64,000 nucleotides of DNA, from contig NZ_DS996360.1 in assembly GCF_000156375.1 (NCBI RefSeq), positions 118,487 through 182,486 of the forward strand, written 5' to 3'. This DNA is from Desulfovibrio piger ATCC 29098. GTDB lineage: Bacteria > Desulfobacterota > Desulfovibrionia > Desulfovibrionales > Desulfovibrionaceae. Under the pieces are notes generated by a model. It saw only the letters and a program-made list of their open reading frames with translations, was not told where the DNA came from and did not search any database. Positions 18,492-27,175 of the stretch are shown piece by piece. Numbering within the stretch: the stretch's first letter is position 1; each line of letters opens with the position of its first letter. The position numbers and the translations under genes were made by a program.

Positions 18492-19115
18492 ATGCTGCAC
18501 AGAGTACATTTGTTTTTGGCTGGTCTGGCCCTGTCTGCCCTGACGGTCTCCCTTGTCCCCTTGCCGGTCCCGGCGGTGGAAAAGGGCAAGGCGGTGCAGG
18601 CCCCGGCGGGCAAGGCCGCTGCGGGCAACAGCAAGGGCGGGCAGGCCTGGAGCTTCGGCGCGTCCCGCGACAGGAACAACGCCCTGTGGCATGACGGCGT
18701 GGAGACGGAATCCCTGCACAAGCGGGCCCTGGGCAGGGACAGGGGCAATTCGGCCAGTATCGAGCATGCCCTGCGTGAAGCCGACCGGCACGCCAAGGCC
18801 GAATCCCGCAAGGCCAAGGAAGCCGAAAGGGAAGCTGAAGAAAAAAGCCGTCTCGGCATGAACATCCGGCGTGACGACTCCGTCTGGCGTGCGGAGCTGC
18901 CGTCGAGCGAGGCCCGTCCCGACGAGCTGCGTCCTCTGGAGCGGCGGCATGTGGTCCGGGCCTATGCCGACTTCATGGACAGCGATGACGCCTCGCTGAC
19001 CATCGGCCCGGAGCTGATGCTCAAGGACGAGCACAACGAATGGGGCAAGAAGTCCCGGCCCGAGGAGAACGATCCTTCCCTGGGGCTCGGTATGCAGTTC
19101 AGTCTCGATTTTTGA
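18492..19115 (+). CDS. Secreted hypothetical protein with charged helical middle
   Basis: Unrecognised 207-residue protein. MLHRVHLFLAGLALSALTVS is a signal peptide, cleaved near VPAVE, so it is exported to the periplasm. The mature part starts with a Lys/Ala/Gly stretch and an Arg/Asp-rich region. A coiled-coil-like run at about residues 90-120 (ADRHAKAESRKAKEAEREAE) follows, and it ends in LGLGMQFSLDF, whose aromatic C-terminal pattern resembles an outer-membrane strand. Start set at 18492 by the signal peptide; the frame is open from 18435. Transcribed alone between two terminators. Confidence 0.6.
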   Translation: MLHRVHLFLAGLALSALTVSLVPLPVPAVEKGKAVQAPAGKAAAGNSKGGQAWSFGASRDRNNALWHDGVETESLHKRALGRDRGNSASIEHALREADRHAKAESRKAKEAEREAEEKSRLGMNIRRDDSVWRAELPSSEARPDELRPLERRHVVRAYADFMDSDDASLTIGPELMLKDEHNEWGKKSRPEENDPSLGLGMQFSLDF

Positions 19116-19213
19116 CGCCATCCGGCGGATAGCCCCGGTATCCGGGCTGTCTGCGCCATGGATGCGCAGGCGGAGGACGATCCCGGAGATGCGGGACGAT
19201 ACGCTGGCAAAGA

Positions 19214-19248
19214 AAAGGGGGGACAGCCTGACAGGCTGTCCCCCCTTT
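19214..19248. terminator. Bidirectional terminator
   Basis: Perfect 17-bp hairpin AAAGGGGGGACAGCCTG with one-base loop and matching T-rich outer edge, between the secreted protein and the convergent transporter. Confidence 0.85.
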
Positions 19249-19333
19249 GGTGTCCGATGCCCGGGGTGTGGTCCGGGCGCTGTCTCCGTCTGCCCCCTGA
19301 TGAAGAAGCGAGGGAGGCAGGAAGGCAGACGGA

Positions 19334-20668
19334 CTACCGGGCGGAGGTTTCCGGCTCGTGCGGCAATTCTTCCTTGCCCTGGAGACGGGTGATCCAGATG
19401 GTGCTCAGGCTGCTGATGACCGCCGCGACCAGCAGGTAGGCGCAAAGGTACCAGGGCTGGCCGTCATTGCTGCTGACCAGCATGGTGGCGATCATGGGGG
19501 TCAGGCCCGAAGCGAAGATCCCGGAGAACTGGTAGATGAAGGATACGGCGGAGTAACGCACCGTGGGTTCGAAGCTGCCCGAGAACAGGCTGGACATGGT
19601 GGCGTACGCCGCGCCGTAGATGATGCCGAAGGGCAGGGCGATGGCCAGGAAGACCAGCGGCACGTTATGGCTGAAGTTGTGCAGCACCCAGAAGGTGGGG
19701 TAGGCCGTGATGCCCAGCAGGATGGCGGCGATGCCGAAGATGCGGGCACGGCCCCAGCTGTCGGCACGCATGCCCCAGAAGGGGATGGCCACGGCCATGA
19801 CCGCGGCGGCGCCCACGATGACGAACAGGCTCACGGTCTTGTCCAGGCCGCAGGAGTTGGTCAGGTAGGTCAGGGAGAACACGCCGAACACGTTGAAGGC
19901 GATGCCTTCCACGAAGCGGGCGCCCACGCAGGCCGTCAGGGTGCGGGGATAGTGCTTGAAGGCGGCCAGGATGGGGTACTTGACCTGTTCGGTCTTCTTC
20001 TTGGCGGAGGAGAAGTCCTGGGTCTCCTGCACGGAGATACGGATGTAGGCACCCACGCCCACCAGGATGGCGCTGAGGATGAAGGCCACACGCCAGCCCC
20101 AGGCCAGGAAGGCTTCGTCGCTGAGGAAGAAGGACAGCAGACCGATGACGCCGGAGGCCAGCATCAGGCCGAGGGCCAGGCCCACCTGGGGCAGGCTGCC
20201 GTAGAAGGCGCGCTTGTGAGGCGGCGCGGATTCGAAGGCCATGAGCACGGCGCCGCCCCATTCGCCACCGATGCCGATGCCCTGGGCCAGGCGGCAGAGG
20301 ACCAGCAGGATGGGGGCCCAGATGCCGATGCTGTCGTAGCTGGGGATGAGACCGATGCCCACCGTGGCCACGCCCATGATCTCCAGCGTCAGGACCAGCA
20401 TCTTCTTGCGGCCTAGTTTGTCGCCGAAATGGCCGAAAATGATTCCGCCGAAAGGACGGGCCACGAAGCCCACGGCAAAGGTAGCGAAGGCAAGGATGGT
20501 GCCCACCGTGGGGTCGGCAGCGGGAAAATAAATTTTATTGAAGACGAGGCCGGCCACGACACCGTACAGGAAAAAGTCATACCATTCGATGACCGCGCCG
20601 ATGAGGGAGGAGATGACCACGCGGCGCAGGTTCTGCTGGCAGTGTCCGTTGTTGGGAGTATCGCTCAT
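19334..20668 (-). CDS. MHS-family MFS symporter, candidate isethionate importer
   Basis: A 444-residue, 12-helix metabolite:proton symporter of the ProP/ShiA (MHS) branch. Motifs: IEWYDFFLYG, FARPFGGIIFGHFGDKLGRKK in the loop after helix 2 (here FVARPFGGIIFG then GRKK), and QGIGIGGEWGGA in helix 4. It is 22 bp downstream of the amidohydrolase-like gene on the same strand and both diverge from islAB. Isethionate is therefore the likely substrate, but other C2 sulfonates or organic acids are possible, since the family carries many substrates. TRAP transporters, the usual alternative for isethionate, are not in the window. Confidence 0.8.
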   Translation of the reverse strand: MSDTPNNGHCQQNLRRVVISSLIGAVIEWYDFFLYGVVAGLVFNKIYFPAADPTVGTILAFATFAVGFVARPFGGIIFGHFGDKLGRKKMLVLTLEIMGVATVGIGLIPSYDSIGIWAPILLVLCRLAQGIGIGGEWGGAVLMAFESAPPHKRAFYGSLPQVGLALGLMLASGVIGLLSFFLSDEAFLAWGWRVAFILSAILVGVGAYIRISVQETQDFSSAKKKTEQVKYPILAAFKHYPRTLTACVGARFVEGIAFNVFGVFSLTYLTNSCGLDKTVSLFVIVGAAAVMAVAIPFWGMRADSWGRARIFGIAAILLGITAYPTFWVLHNFSHNVPLVFLAIALPFGIIYGAAYATMSSLFSGSFEPTVRYSAVSFIYQFSGIFASGLTPMIATMLVSSNDGQPWYLCAYLLVAAVISSLSTIWITRLQGKEELPHEPETSAR

Positions 20669-20690
20669 TCTCGTTGCTCCTTGGGTGCGG

Positions 20691-21524
20691 CTAGGCCAGT
20701 TTCAGGACCTTGCGGGCGTTTTCGTACATGATCTTGTTGCGCACTTCGTCGGTGAAGGGGAAGGCGGCATAGGCGTCCAGAGCGTCACGCAGCTCGATGA
20801 AGGGGTGGGCGCTGGCAAAGAGCACCTTGTCGCTGATGGTGGTGCACATGGCCTTCACATAGGTCTCGACCTGGGGCGAACGCTCGTATTCGGAGATGTC
20901 CATGTAGACGTTGGCGTTGCGCTGGCAGGTGTAGATGGCCGCATCCACGAAGGGGTAGCCGCCGTGGCTCATGATCAGGGTCAGCTCGGGGAAGTCACGG
21001 GCGACCTTGTCCACGTCGCGGGGATCGGCGTATTCCAGGATGGCGCCGGGCACGCACGGCGGAGGAGCCATGGTGATGAAGACGGGCACATCCAGTTCGC
21101 AGCACTTGGTGTACAGGGGGTAGAAGCGGGCGTCGCTGGCGGGCATGTGGGCCAGATAGGGGTCGATGGCGATGCCCTTCATGCCGTATTCCTTGACGAC
21201 CTTTTCGATCTCGCGCACGGCGGCCATCTTCTTGTGGGGGTCGATGCCCCAGAGGCCCACGAACTTGTTGGGATAGGCACGGCAGAATTCGAGCACGCTG
21301 TTGTTGTTGGCCGGGAAGCCGTAGGTGGTCTCGGCGTCGCGACCGGTGATCACGCCCAGTTCCACGCCCATGGCGTCAAGGTCGGCCACGATCTCGTCCA
21401 GGGGCTGGGGCTTGCGCTGGTCGAAGCCGATGACTTCACAGGCAGCCTTGAACATGGTGCTGTTCTTGATGCCGTTGATGATCTCCGGCGTGTTGGGCCG
21501 GAATCGAAAGTCGACAACTTTCAT
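20691..21524 (-). CDS. Amidohydrolase-2-like protein lacking usual metal ligands
   Basis: A 277-residue TIM-barrel protein of the amidohydrolase 2 family. It has the usual core (VGLWGIDPH, GMKGIAIDPYL, LTLIMSHGGYPF with His187, a C-terminal NARKVLKL). The metal-binding positions are altered: the N-terminal DxHxH is DFRFRP (residues 5-10), the middle His strand reads VFITMAPPP, and the C-terminal Asp strand GTDxP is ASAHPF (237-242). It may therefore be a non-hydrolytic or differently acting enzyme, or a binding protein. It is paired with the MHS transporter and divergent from islA. Start ATG has AGGAG upstream on the minus strand. Confidence 0.75.
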   Translation of the reverse strand: MKVVDFRFRPNTPEIINGIKNSTMFKAACEVIGFDQRKPQPLDEIVADLDAMGVELGVITGRDAETTYGFPANNNSVLEFCRAYPNKFVGLWGIDPHKKMAAVREIEKVVKEYGMKGIAIDPYLAHMPASDARFYPLYTKCCELDVPVFITMAPPPCVPGAILEYADPRDVDKVARDFPELTLIMSHGGYPFVDAAIYTCQRNANVYMDISEYERSPQVETYVKAMCTTISDKVLFASAHPFIELRDALDAYAAFPFTDEVRNKIMYENARKVLKLA

Positions 21525-21592
21525 GGGTGAACTCCTTGGTTGTTGGCTGGGGCCTGCGGCAGGAGGCTACCTCAGGCAGTATATCTCACAGG

Positions 21593-21679
21593 TAACGTTA
21601 TATCTAAACGAGCAAAAATTTTTTTTCAACAAGCGCCAGTTATTTTAGGGGTTTATGAGGATGTTATGATAACTGTTAT
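21593..21679. promoter_or_regulatory. GTTAT-type dyads upstream of amidohydrolase gene
   Basis: Palindrome TAACGTTA at 21593-21600, then GTTATGATAAC (21663-21673) followed by another GTTAT (21675-21679). They sit 70-155 bp before the amidohydrolase start, in the divergent promoter region, and may be operator sites for the minus-strand operon. Confidence 0.4.
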
Positions 21680-21698
21680 TACGTTTCGGGTGCAAAAA

Positions 21699-21891
21699 TG
21701 CATCATTTGAGGTTGGAGGAAATTCGGGAAGGAATCTTTTTTGATGTATCGGGGCGTCAAGCCTTCACAGCCAGAATTCCGCATTTGGTACTGTTTTCAT
21801 GGCCTTGAAAATGATGCATTTTAGCATCATCGGCCTCCGAAAAGGCTGTGAAAAAAAATTTTAGGCGCAGATTTGCATCATTTTGATATGC
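21699..21891 (+). promoter_or_regulatory. Candidate activator sites (TGCATCAT) upstream of islA
   Basis: Three occurrences of a TGCATCAT-type element: TGCATCAT at 21699-21706; the perfect dyad ATGATGC-N6-GCATCAT at 21811-21830; and TGCATCA-TTTT-GATATGC at 21874-21891. They lie about 245, 120 and 60 bp upstream of the sigma-54 promoter, where enhancer sites for a sigma-54 activator are expected. The likely ligand is the product of 25677-27083. Confidence 0.55.
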
Positions 21892-21941
21892 TTGCCAGGG
21901 GAGCTAAAAAAATATACTAAAAAAACAATATGTTACAAAAA

Positions 21942-21957
21942 TGGCACAGGCATTGCT
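21942..21957 (+). promoter_or_regulatory. Sigma-54 (-24/-12) promoter of islA
   Basis: TGGCAC-AGGCA-TTGCT is an exact match to the TGGCACN5TTGCW consensus, with the GG and GC dinucleotides correctly spaced. It ends 63 bp before the islA ATG. Together with the sigma-54 activator gene downstream it indicates sigma-54 control. Confidence 0.9.
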
Positions 21958-22019
21958 ATTTATTTCGCAAGCGATTCGTCGCGAAATATGTCAAACACCC
22001 TTTCAAGAGGAGAACAGAT

Positions 22020-24515
22020 ATGTCTCAGACCGTTTGCGAATGCAGATCCCCCCAGGAACAGCGCCTGCTCGATAAGATCGAAGGCAAGGTCGACCGTTTC
22101 CGCGCCACCCACGAGCGCGTGTTCCGCATGCTGGAACGCTTCGACGGCATGAAGCCCCGCATCGACATCGAACGCGCCCTGTACTTCACCCAGTCCATGC
22201 AGGAGACCGAAGGCCAGCCCCTGGTGCTGCGCTGGGCCAAGGCTCTGATGCACATCGCCAAGAACATCACCGTGTACGTGCAGGACGACCAGCTGCTGCT
22301 GGGCCGCGCCGGCTGCGACGGCCGTTACGGCATCCTGTACCCCGAACTGGACGGTGACTTCCTGGACATGGCCGTGAAAGACCTGCCCACCCGCGCCACC
22401 TCTCCTGCCACCATCACCGCTGAAGACGCCAAGCGCGTGATCGAAGAGATCGCTCCTTACTGGAAGGGCAAGACCTACCACGAAGCTCTGGCCGCCGCTC
22501 TGCCGCCGGAGATCCACAAGCTGACCTACGACGATCCCAAGGGCCTGATCTCCCGCTTCATCGTCAACGAGACCTCCTCTTTCCGTTCCTCCATCCAGTG
22601 GGTGCATGACTACGGCAAGATCCTTAAGCGCGGCTTCAACGACATCAAACGCGAAGCCCAGGAAAAGCTGGCCGCCCTCGATCCCGCCAGCGCCAAGGAC
22701 ATGTGCGAAAAGAAGCCCTTCCTGGATGCCGTCGTGATCGTGTGCGACGCCATCGTGCTGTGGGCCAAGCGTCACGCTGAAGAAGCCCGCAAGGTGGCCG
22801 AAAAGACCGACGATCCCGTCCGCAAGGCCGAACTGCTGCGCATGGCCGCCAACGCCGAACGCGTGCCCGGCGAACCCGCCCGCGACTTCTGGGAAGCCTG
22901 CCAGAGCCAGTGGTTCGTGCAGATGTTCTCCCGTATCGAACAGAAGACCGGTACCACCATCTCCAACGGTCGTATGGACCAGTACCTGTACCCCTACTAC
23001 CAGCAGGACATCGAAAACGGCAGCCTGGACAACAAGAAGGCCATCGAACTGCTGGAATGCATGTGGGTGGGCATGGCCGAATTCATCGACATGTACATCT
23101 CTCCCTGCGGCGGCGCCTTCAACGAAGGTTACGCCCACTGGGAAGCCGTGACCGTGGGTGGCCAGACCCCCGACGGCCGCGACGCCACCAACGAACTGAC
23201 CCACCTGATCCTGAAGTCCAAGCGCGAATTCCCGCTGCACTACCCCGACCTGGCCGCCCGTATCCACAGCCGCTCGCCTGAAAGCTACCTGTGGGACGTG
23301 GCCGAGACCATCAAGGACGGCTCCGGCTTCCCCAAACTGATCAACGACGAAGAAGTCGTGCCCCTGTACGTGGCCAAGGGTGCCACCTTCGAAGAAGCCC
23401 TGGACTACGCCGTGTCCGGCTGCACCGAAGCCCGTATGCCCAACCGCGACACCTTCACCTCCGGCGGTGCCTACATCAACTTCGCCGCTGCTGTGGAAAT
23501 GGTGCTGCGTAACGGCCGCATGAAGAAGTACGGCGACATCGTGCTGGGCGAAGAGACCGGCGATCCCCGCAACTTCAAGACCTGGGACGAATTCTGGAAC
23601 GCCTATGTGAAGCAGCACATGCTGTTCCTGCGTACCGCCTTCACCCAGCAGTACATCGTCAACAACCTGCGTGCCCAGCACTTCGCCCAGCCCATGGGCT
23701 CCGCCATGCACGACCTGTGCATGAAGCACTGCATCGACCTGCACCAGACCCACATCCCCGAAGGTATCGACTTCGGTTACTTCGAATACATGGGCCTGGG
23801 CACCGTGGTGGACTCCCTGTCCGCCATCAAGAAGCTGGTGTTCGAAGACAAGAAGCTGACCATGGACGAAGTCATCAAGGCCATCGACGCCAACTTCGAA
23901 GGCTACGAAGACGTGAAGGCCCTGCTGAAGTCCGCTCCCTGCTACGGCAACAACGATCCCTATGCCGACAGCATCGGTCACGAGATCGACCGCCTGTCCG
24001 TGGAATTCGCCGCCAAGTACAGCCAGAAGGACCTGGGCATGTTCTACAACGTGCGCTATGTGCCCTTCACTTCTCACGTGCCCTTCGGTAAGGTGGTGTC
24101 CGCCACTCCCAACGGCCGCGTGGACTGGTTCCCGCTGTCCGACGGTTCCTCCGCTTCCCATGGTGCCGACGTCAACGGTCCTACCGCCGTCCTGCTGTCC
24201 AACTACAACACCAAGAATATGGGTATGCGCGACCGCTTCGCCCGCATGCTGAACATCAAGTTCACGCCCAAGTGCGTGGAAGGCGAACAGGGCACCGAAA
24301 AGCTCGTGTCCTTCATCCGCACCTTCTGCGACCTGAAGCTGTGGCACGTGCAGTTCAACGTGGTGAACAAGAGCACCCTGCTGGCCGCCCAGAAGGATCC
24401 CCAGAAGTACCGCAACCTGATCGTGCGTATCGCCGGTTACAGCGCCTACTTCGTGGACCTGTCCCCCGACCTGCAGAACGACCTCATCGCCCGTACCGAA
24501 CACGACACCATCTAG
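22020..24515 (+). CDS. islA: Isethionate sulfite-lyase, glycyl-radical enzyme
   Basis: Oxygen-sensitive cytosolic enzyme that cleaves isethionate to sulfite and acetaldehyde. The 831 residues match the Bilophila enzyme length. Residues known for that enzyme fall on the same numbers: Arg189 and Gln193 (FRSSIQW), Trp374 (AHWEAV), catalytic Cys468 and Glu470 (SGCTEA). With a one-residue shift, Arg679, Phe683 and radical Gly806 (RIAGYSAYF) also match. Choline lyase and diol dehydratases do not share this set. The ATG at 22020 follows AAGAGGAGA; an earlier in-frame ATG at 21930 lies before the promoter and is rejected. Activated by IslB; sulfite would feed dissimilatory sulfite reduction. Confidence 0.93.
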   Translation: MSQTVCECRSPQEQRLLDKIEGKVDRFRATHERVFRMLERFDGMKPRIDIERALYFTQSMQETEGQPLVLRWAKALMHIAKNITVYVQDDQLLLGRAGCDGRYGILYPELDGDFLDMAVKDLPTRATSPATITAEDAKRVIEEIAPYWKGKTYHEALAAALPPEIHKLTYDDPKGLISRFIVNETSSFRSSIQWVHDYGKILKRGFNDIKREAQEKLAALDPASAKDMCEKKPFLDAVVIVCDAIVLWAKRHAEEARKVAEKTDDPVRKAELLRMAANAERVPGEPARDFWEACQSQWFVQMFSRIEQKTGTTISNGRMDQYLYPYYQQDIENGSLDNKKAIELLECMWVGMAEFIDMYISPCGGAFNEGYAHWEAVTVGGQTPDGRDATNELTHLILKSKREFPLHYPDLAARIHSRSPESYLWDVAETIKDGSGFPKLINDEEVVPLYVAKGATFEEALDYAVSGCTEARMPNRDTFTSGGAYINFAAAVEMVLRNGRMKKYGDIVLGEETGDPRNFKTWDEFWNAYVKQHMLFLRTAFTQQYIVNNLRAQHFAQPMGSAMHDLCMKHCIDLHQTHIPEGIDFGYFEYMGLGTVVDSLSAIKKLVFEDKKLTMDEVIKAIDANFEGYEDVKALLKSAPCYGNNDPYADSIGHEIDRLSVEFAAKYSQKDLGMFYNVRYVPFTSHVPFGKVVSATPNGRVDWFPLSDGSSASHGADVNGPTAVLLSNYNTKNMGMRDRFARMLNIKFTPKCVEGEQGTEKLVSFIRTFCDLKLWHVQFNVVNKSTLLAAQKDPQKYRNLIVRIAGYSAYFVDLSPDLQNDLIARTEHDTI

Positions 24516-24652
24516 TTCCGGTCATCAACGGCGGCGGCCCCGTGCCGCCGCCGGCCTGTACCGCCTCCGGCTGCCCTGCGGGGAGGCCGGAGGCCTTGGC
24601 GTTTTTTCAGTCCTTCCCCCTGTCAACCTTCAACTTCTCCGGCGGTGACCCC

Positions 24653-25594
24653 GTGATCGAAAACAACAACGCGCGCGGCCTCGTTTTCAATATCCAGAAA
24701 TATTCCGTGCATGATGGTCCCGGCATCCGTACCATCGTCTTCACCAAGGGTTGCGGTCTGCGCTGCCGCTGGTGCAGCAACCCGGAATCCCAGCACAGGG
24801 AACCGGAGCTGGCCTACAACCAGGGCCGCTGCCTGGGGACGGACAAGTGCACCCGCTGCTTCAAGGCCTGCCCCAACGGCGCCCTGTCCCGTCGCGAGGA
24901 CGGTTTCGTGGCCATCGACCGCAGCAAATGCGTGGGCTGCAAGGACATGCCCTGTGCCGAAGCCTGTCCGGCCCAGGGGATCATCGTCTACGGCAAGCCC
25001 TACACCGTGGCCGAGGCCCTCAAGGTTGCGCAGGAAGATGCCATGTTTTATGCTCGCTCCGGTGGCGGCATGACCATCTCCGGCGGCGAGCCCCTGCTGC
25101 AGAGCGAGTTTGCCCTCAATCTGCTGCGCCTGGCCCGTGAGCGCCGTGTGAAGACCTGTATCGAGACCTGTGGTCTCGTCCCCACCGATGTGGTGCGTGA
25201 GGCGGCCCAGTACCTCAACTATGTGCTGTTCGACATCAAGCACATGGATCCCGAGGTGCACAAAAAGCACACCGGCATGCCCAACGACCTCATCCTGAAG
25301 AATTTCCAGACCCTGGTGACGGAGTTCCCGGATCTGCCCATCACGGCCCGTACGCCCGTCATCCCCGGATTCAACGATCATGGCCCGGACATCAAGGCCA
25401 TCTGTGACTTCCTCAAGCCCTTCGGGCATGTGAAGTACGAGATGCTGCCCTATCACCGTCTGGGCACACAGAAATACACCTTCCTGGACCGTGTGCCCCC
25501 CATGGGCGACGTGACGCTGGACGACAAAAAGTTTGCCGCCCTGCAGAAGATCGCCGTCGCCACCCTGGGGGATCGCGTCATCATCCCCCGTTAG
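24653..25594 (+). CDS. islB: Isethionate sulfite-lyase activating enzyme (radical SAM)
   Basis: Radical-SAM activase that abstracts hydrogen from IslA Gly806. The 313-residue protein has the SAM cluster CxxxCxxC at Cys34, Cys38 and Cys41 (GCGLRCRWCSNP). A ferredoxin insert with two further 4Fe-4S sites follows (CTRCFKAC; CVGCKDMPCAEAC), typical of the long glycyl-radical activases. GGGMTISGGEPLLQ is the GGE motif. No ATG lies near the expected N-terminus; GTG at 24653 (giving VIENNNARGL) is the best start, with a weak ribosome site. It lies 137 bp after islA in the same transcription unit. Confidence 0.9.
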   Translation: MIENNNARGLVFNIQKYSVHDGPGIRTIVFTKGCGLRCRWCSNPESQHREPELAYNQGRCLGTDKCTRCFKACPNGALSRREDGFVAIDRSKCVGCKDMPCAEACPAQGIIVYGKPYTVAEALKVAQEDAMFYARSGGGMTISGGEPLLQSEFALNLLRLARERRVKTCIETCGLVPTDVVREAAQYLNYVLFDIKHMDPEVHKKHTGMPNDLILKNFQTLVTEFPDLPITARTPVIPGFNDHGPDIKAICDFLKPFGHVKYEMLPYHRLGTQKYTFLDRVPPMGDVTLDDKKFAALQKIAVATLGDRVIIPR

Positions 25595-25617
25595 GCCGGG
25601 CTTTCGTCCAACCGCAA

Positions 25618-25649
25618 GGGTCCGTCTTTCGGGGACGGCCCCTTTTTTT
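25618..25649 (+). terminator. Terminator after islB
   Basis: GGGTCCGTC/GGACGGCCC hairpin with a run of seven T, between islB and the regulator. It suggests the regulator is read by leakage or has its own promoter. Confidence 0.75.
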
Positions 25650-25676
25650 GCCCCTTTGCCTTCTCAAGGAGCGGAT

Positions 25677-27083
25677 ATGGTCAACTGGCACAAATTCTTC
25701 ACTTCCATCCTCGATACCATTTCCGACGGTGTTTTCATTTCCGACGCCATGGGCACCACCCTGTATGTGAACCAGATGTATGCCGATCTGGTGGGGGTGC
25801 CCGCCCGGGATCTGCGGGGCAAGAACGTGCGCGACCTGGTCAGCGAAGGTTTCTTCGACCTGGCCCTGAACCCCGAAGTGGTGCGTACGGGCAAGCCCGC
25901 CACCTATATGCAGAAGCTCAAGGACGGCAAGAACGTGGTCATTTCCGGCGCGCCCGTCTTTGACGACAAGGGCCGGGTCTGCCTGGTGGTCACCTTCGTG
26001 CGCGACGAGACCCGCCTGGCCGAGCTCAACGAGCAGACCGGCGAACAGCGCAAGCTCATCAAGGAAATCAACGACAAGCTGGCCTTCGTGGCCCAGTCCC
26101 AGGGACGCGATCTGGAACCGGTCTTTGCCAGCAGCGCCATGCAGTCGGTGGCCATGGAGCTCAAGCGTTACGCCAGCACGGACGCCACCGTGCTCATCAT
26201 GGGCGAGACCGGCGTGGGCAAGGACGTGTTCGCCCGCCTGACCCATCGCTGGAGCCGCCGCAAGGACAAGATCCTGCTCAAGGTGGACTGTGGCGGCATC
26301 TCCGAGACTTTGACGGAATCGGAGATCTTCGGTTACGTGCCCGGCGCCTTCACCGGTGCGTCCAGCAAGGGCAAGCCCGGCTATTTCGAGATCGCCGACG
26401 GCAGCACCATCTTCCTCGACGAGGTGGGCGAGCTGCCCCTGTCCATGCAGACCCGTTTGCTGCGTGTGCTGCAGGACAACGAGATCGTGCGCGTGGGCAG
26501 CTCCCAGCCCCGCAAGGTGGACGTGCGCATCATCGCCGCCACCAACCGCAACCTTGAGGAATGCGTGGAGGCGGGTACCTTCCGCCGTGACCTGTTCTAC
26601 CGTCTCAACGTGGGCACGGTACGCATCCCGCCCCTGGGCGAGCGGCCCGAGGACGTGCGCGTGCTGGCGGAACTCTTCCTGCGCCAGTACACCACCAAAT
26701 ACCGCAAGAAACTGGCCTTCATGGACATCACGCTGGACATGCTGGCCCAGTACCGCTGGCCGGGCAACGTGCGCGAATTGCAGAACCTGGTCCACAGTCT
26801 GGTCATCACCCGGCAGGGGCCCCGCATCTCGCCCCGCGACCTGCCGTCCAACATCAGCGGCCTGCACGACGAGAGCGGCGGCCATCTGGATGCCGTGCTC
26901 ATGCAGGCCCGGCCCCTGCGCGAGATCATCGCCGACATGGAGCGGGACTTTCTGCGCCGGGCCATCGAGGTGCACGGTTCCGTCCGCCGGGTCTCGGAGC
27001 TGTTCCAGGTCAACCGCAGCACCATCTTCCGCAAGCTGCAGGGCAGCAAGGGACACGACAAGGACGAGGATCCCGCCTCCTGA
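25677..27083 (+). CDS. PAS-AAA sigma-54-dependent activator of the isl cluster
   Basis: A 468-residue enhancer-binding protein. An N-terminal PAS sensor (about residues 8-110) leads to a short helical linker and the AAA+ domain. That domain has Walker A GETGVGKD (176-183), the sigma-54 contact loop GAFTGA (223-228) and Walker B IFLDE (245-249). A C-terminal Fis-type HTH (VRRVSELFQVNRSTIFRKL) ends it. No response-regulator receiver domain is present, so it may sense a small molecule or redox state through PAS. Its position next to a perfect sigma-54 promoter makes islA its likely target. The ATG at 25677 has AAGGAG upstream. Confidence 0.9.
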   Translation: MVNWHKFFTSILDTISDGVFISDAMGTTLYVNQMYADLVGVPARDLRGKNVRDLVSEGFFDLALNPEVVRTGKPATYMQKLKDGKNVVISGAPVFDDKGRVCLVVTFVRDETRLAELNEQTGEQRKLIKEINDKLAFVAQSQGRDLEPVFASSAMQSVAMELKRYASTDATVLIMGETGVGKDVFARLTHRWSRRKDKILLKVDCGGISETLTESEIFGYVPGAFTGASSKGKPGYFEIADGSTIFLDEVGELPLSMQTRLLRVLQDNEIVRVGSSQPRKVDVRIIAATNRNLEECVEAGTFRRDLFYRLNVGTVRIPPLGERPEDVRVLAELFLRQYTTKYRKKLAFMDITLDMLAQYRWPGNVRELQNLVHSLVITRQGPRISPRDLPSNISGLHDESGGHLDAVLMQARPLREIIADMERDFLRRAIEVHGSVRRVSELFQVNRSTIFRKLQGSKGHDKDEDPAS

Positions 27084-27115
27084 CGTCGTGTCCTTCACGG
27101 TCATCCGCATGACGC

Positions 27116-27151
27116 AAAAAAAGGCGCCTCCCCGAAGGGAAGCGCCTTTTT
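27116..27151. terminator. Bidirectional terminator
   Basis: AAAAAAAGGCGC and GCGCCTTTTT arms around a 14-nt loop, serving the activator gene and the convergent antiporter gene. Confidence 0.85.
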
Positions 27152-27175
27152 CGTCAGTAGCGCGGAAAGCCCGGG

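Noticed and set aside
21960-24503. 847-codon minus-strand frame
   Set aside because: Antisense to islA; no motif.
22020-24515. Choline TMA-lyase or pyruvate formate-lyase as identity of the glycyl-radical enzyme
   Set aside because: The substrate-pocket set Arg189/Gln193/Trp374 and SGCTEA fit isethionate sulfite-lyase, and no microcompartment or cut genes are present.
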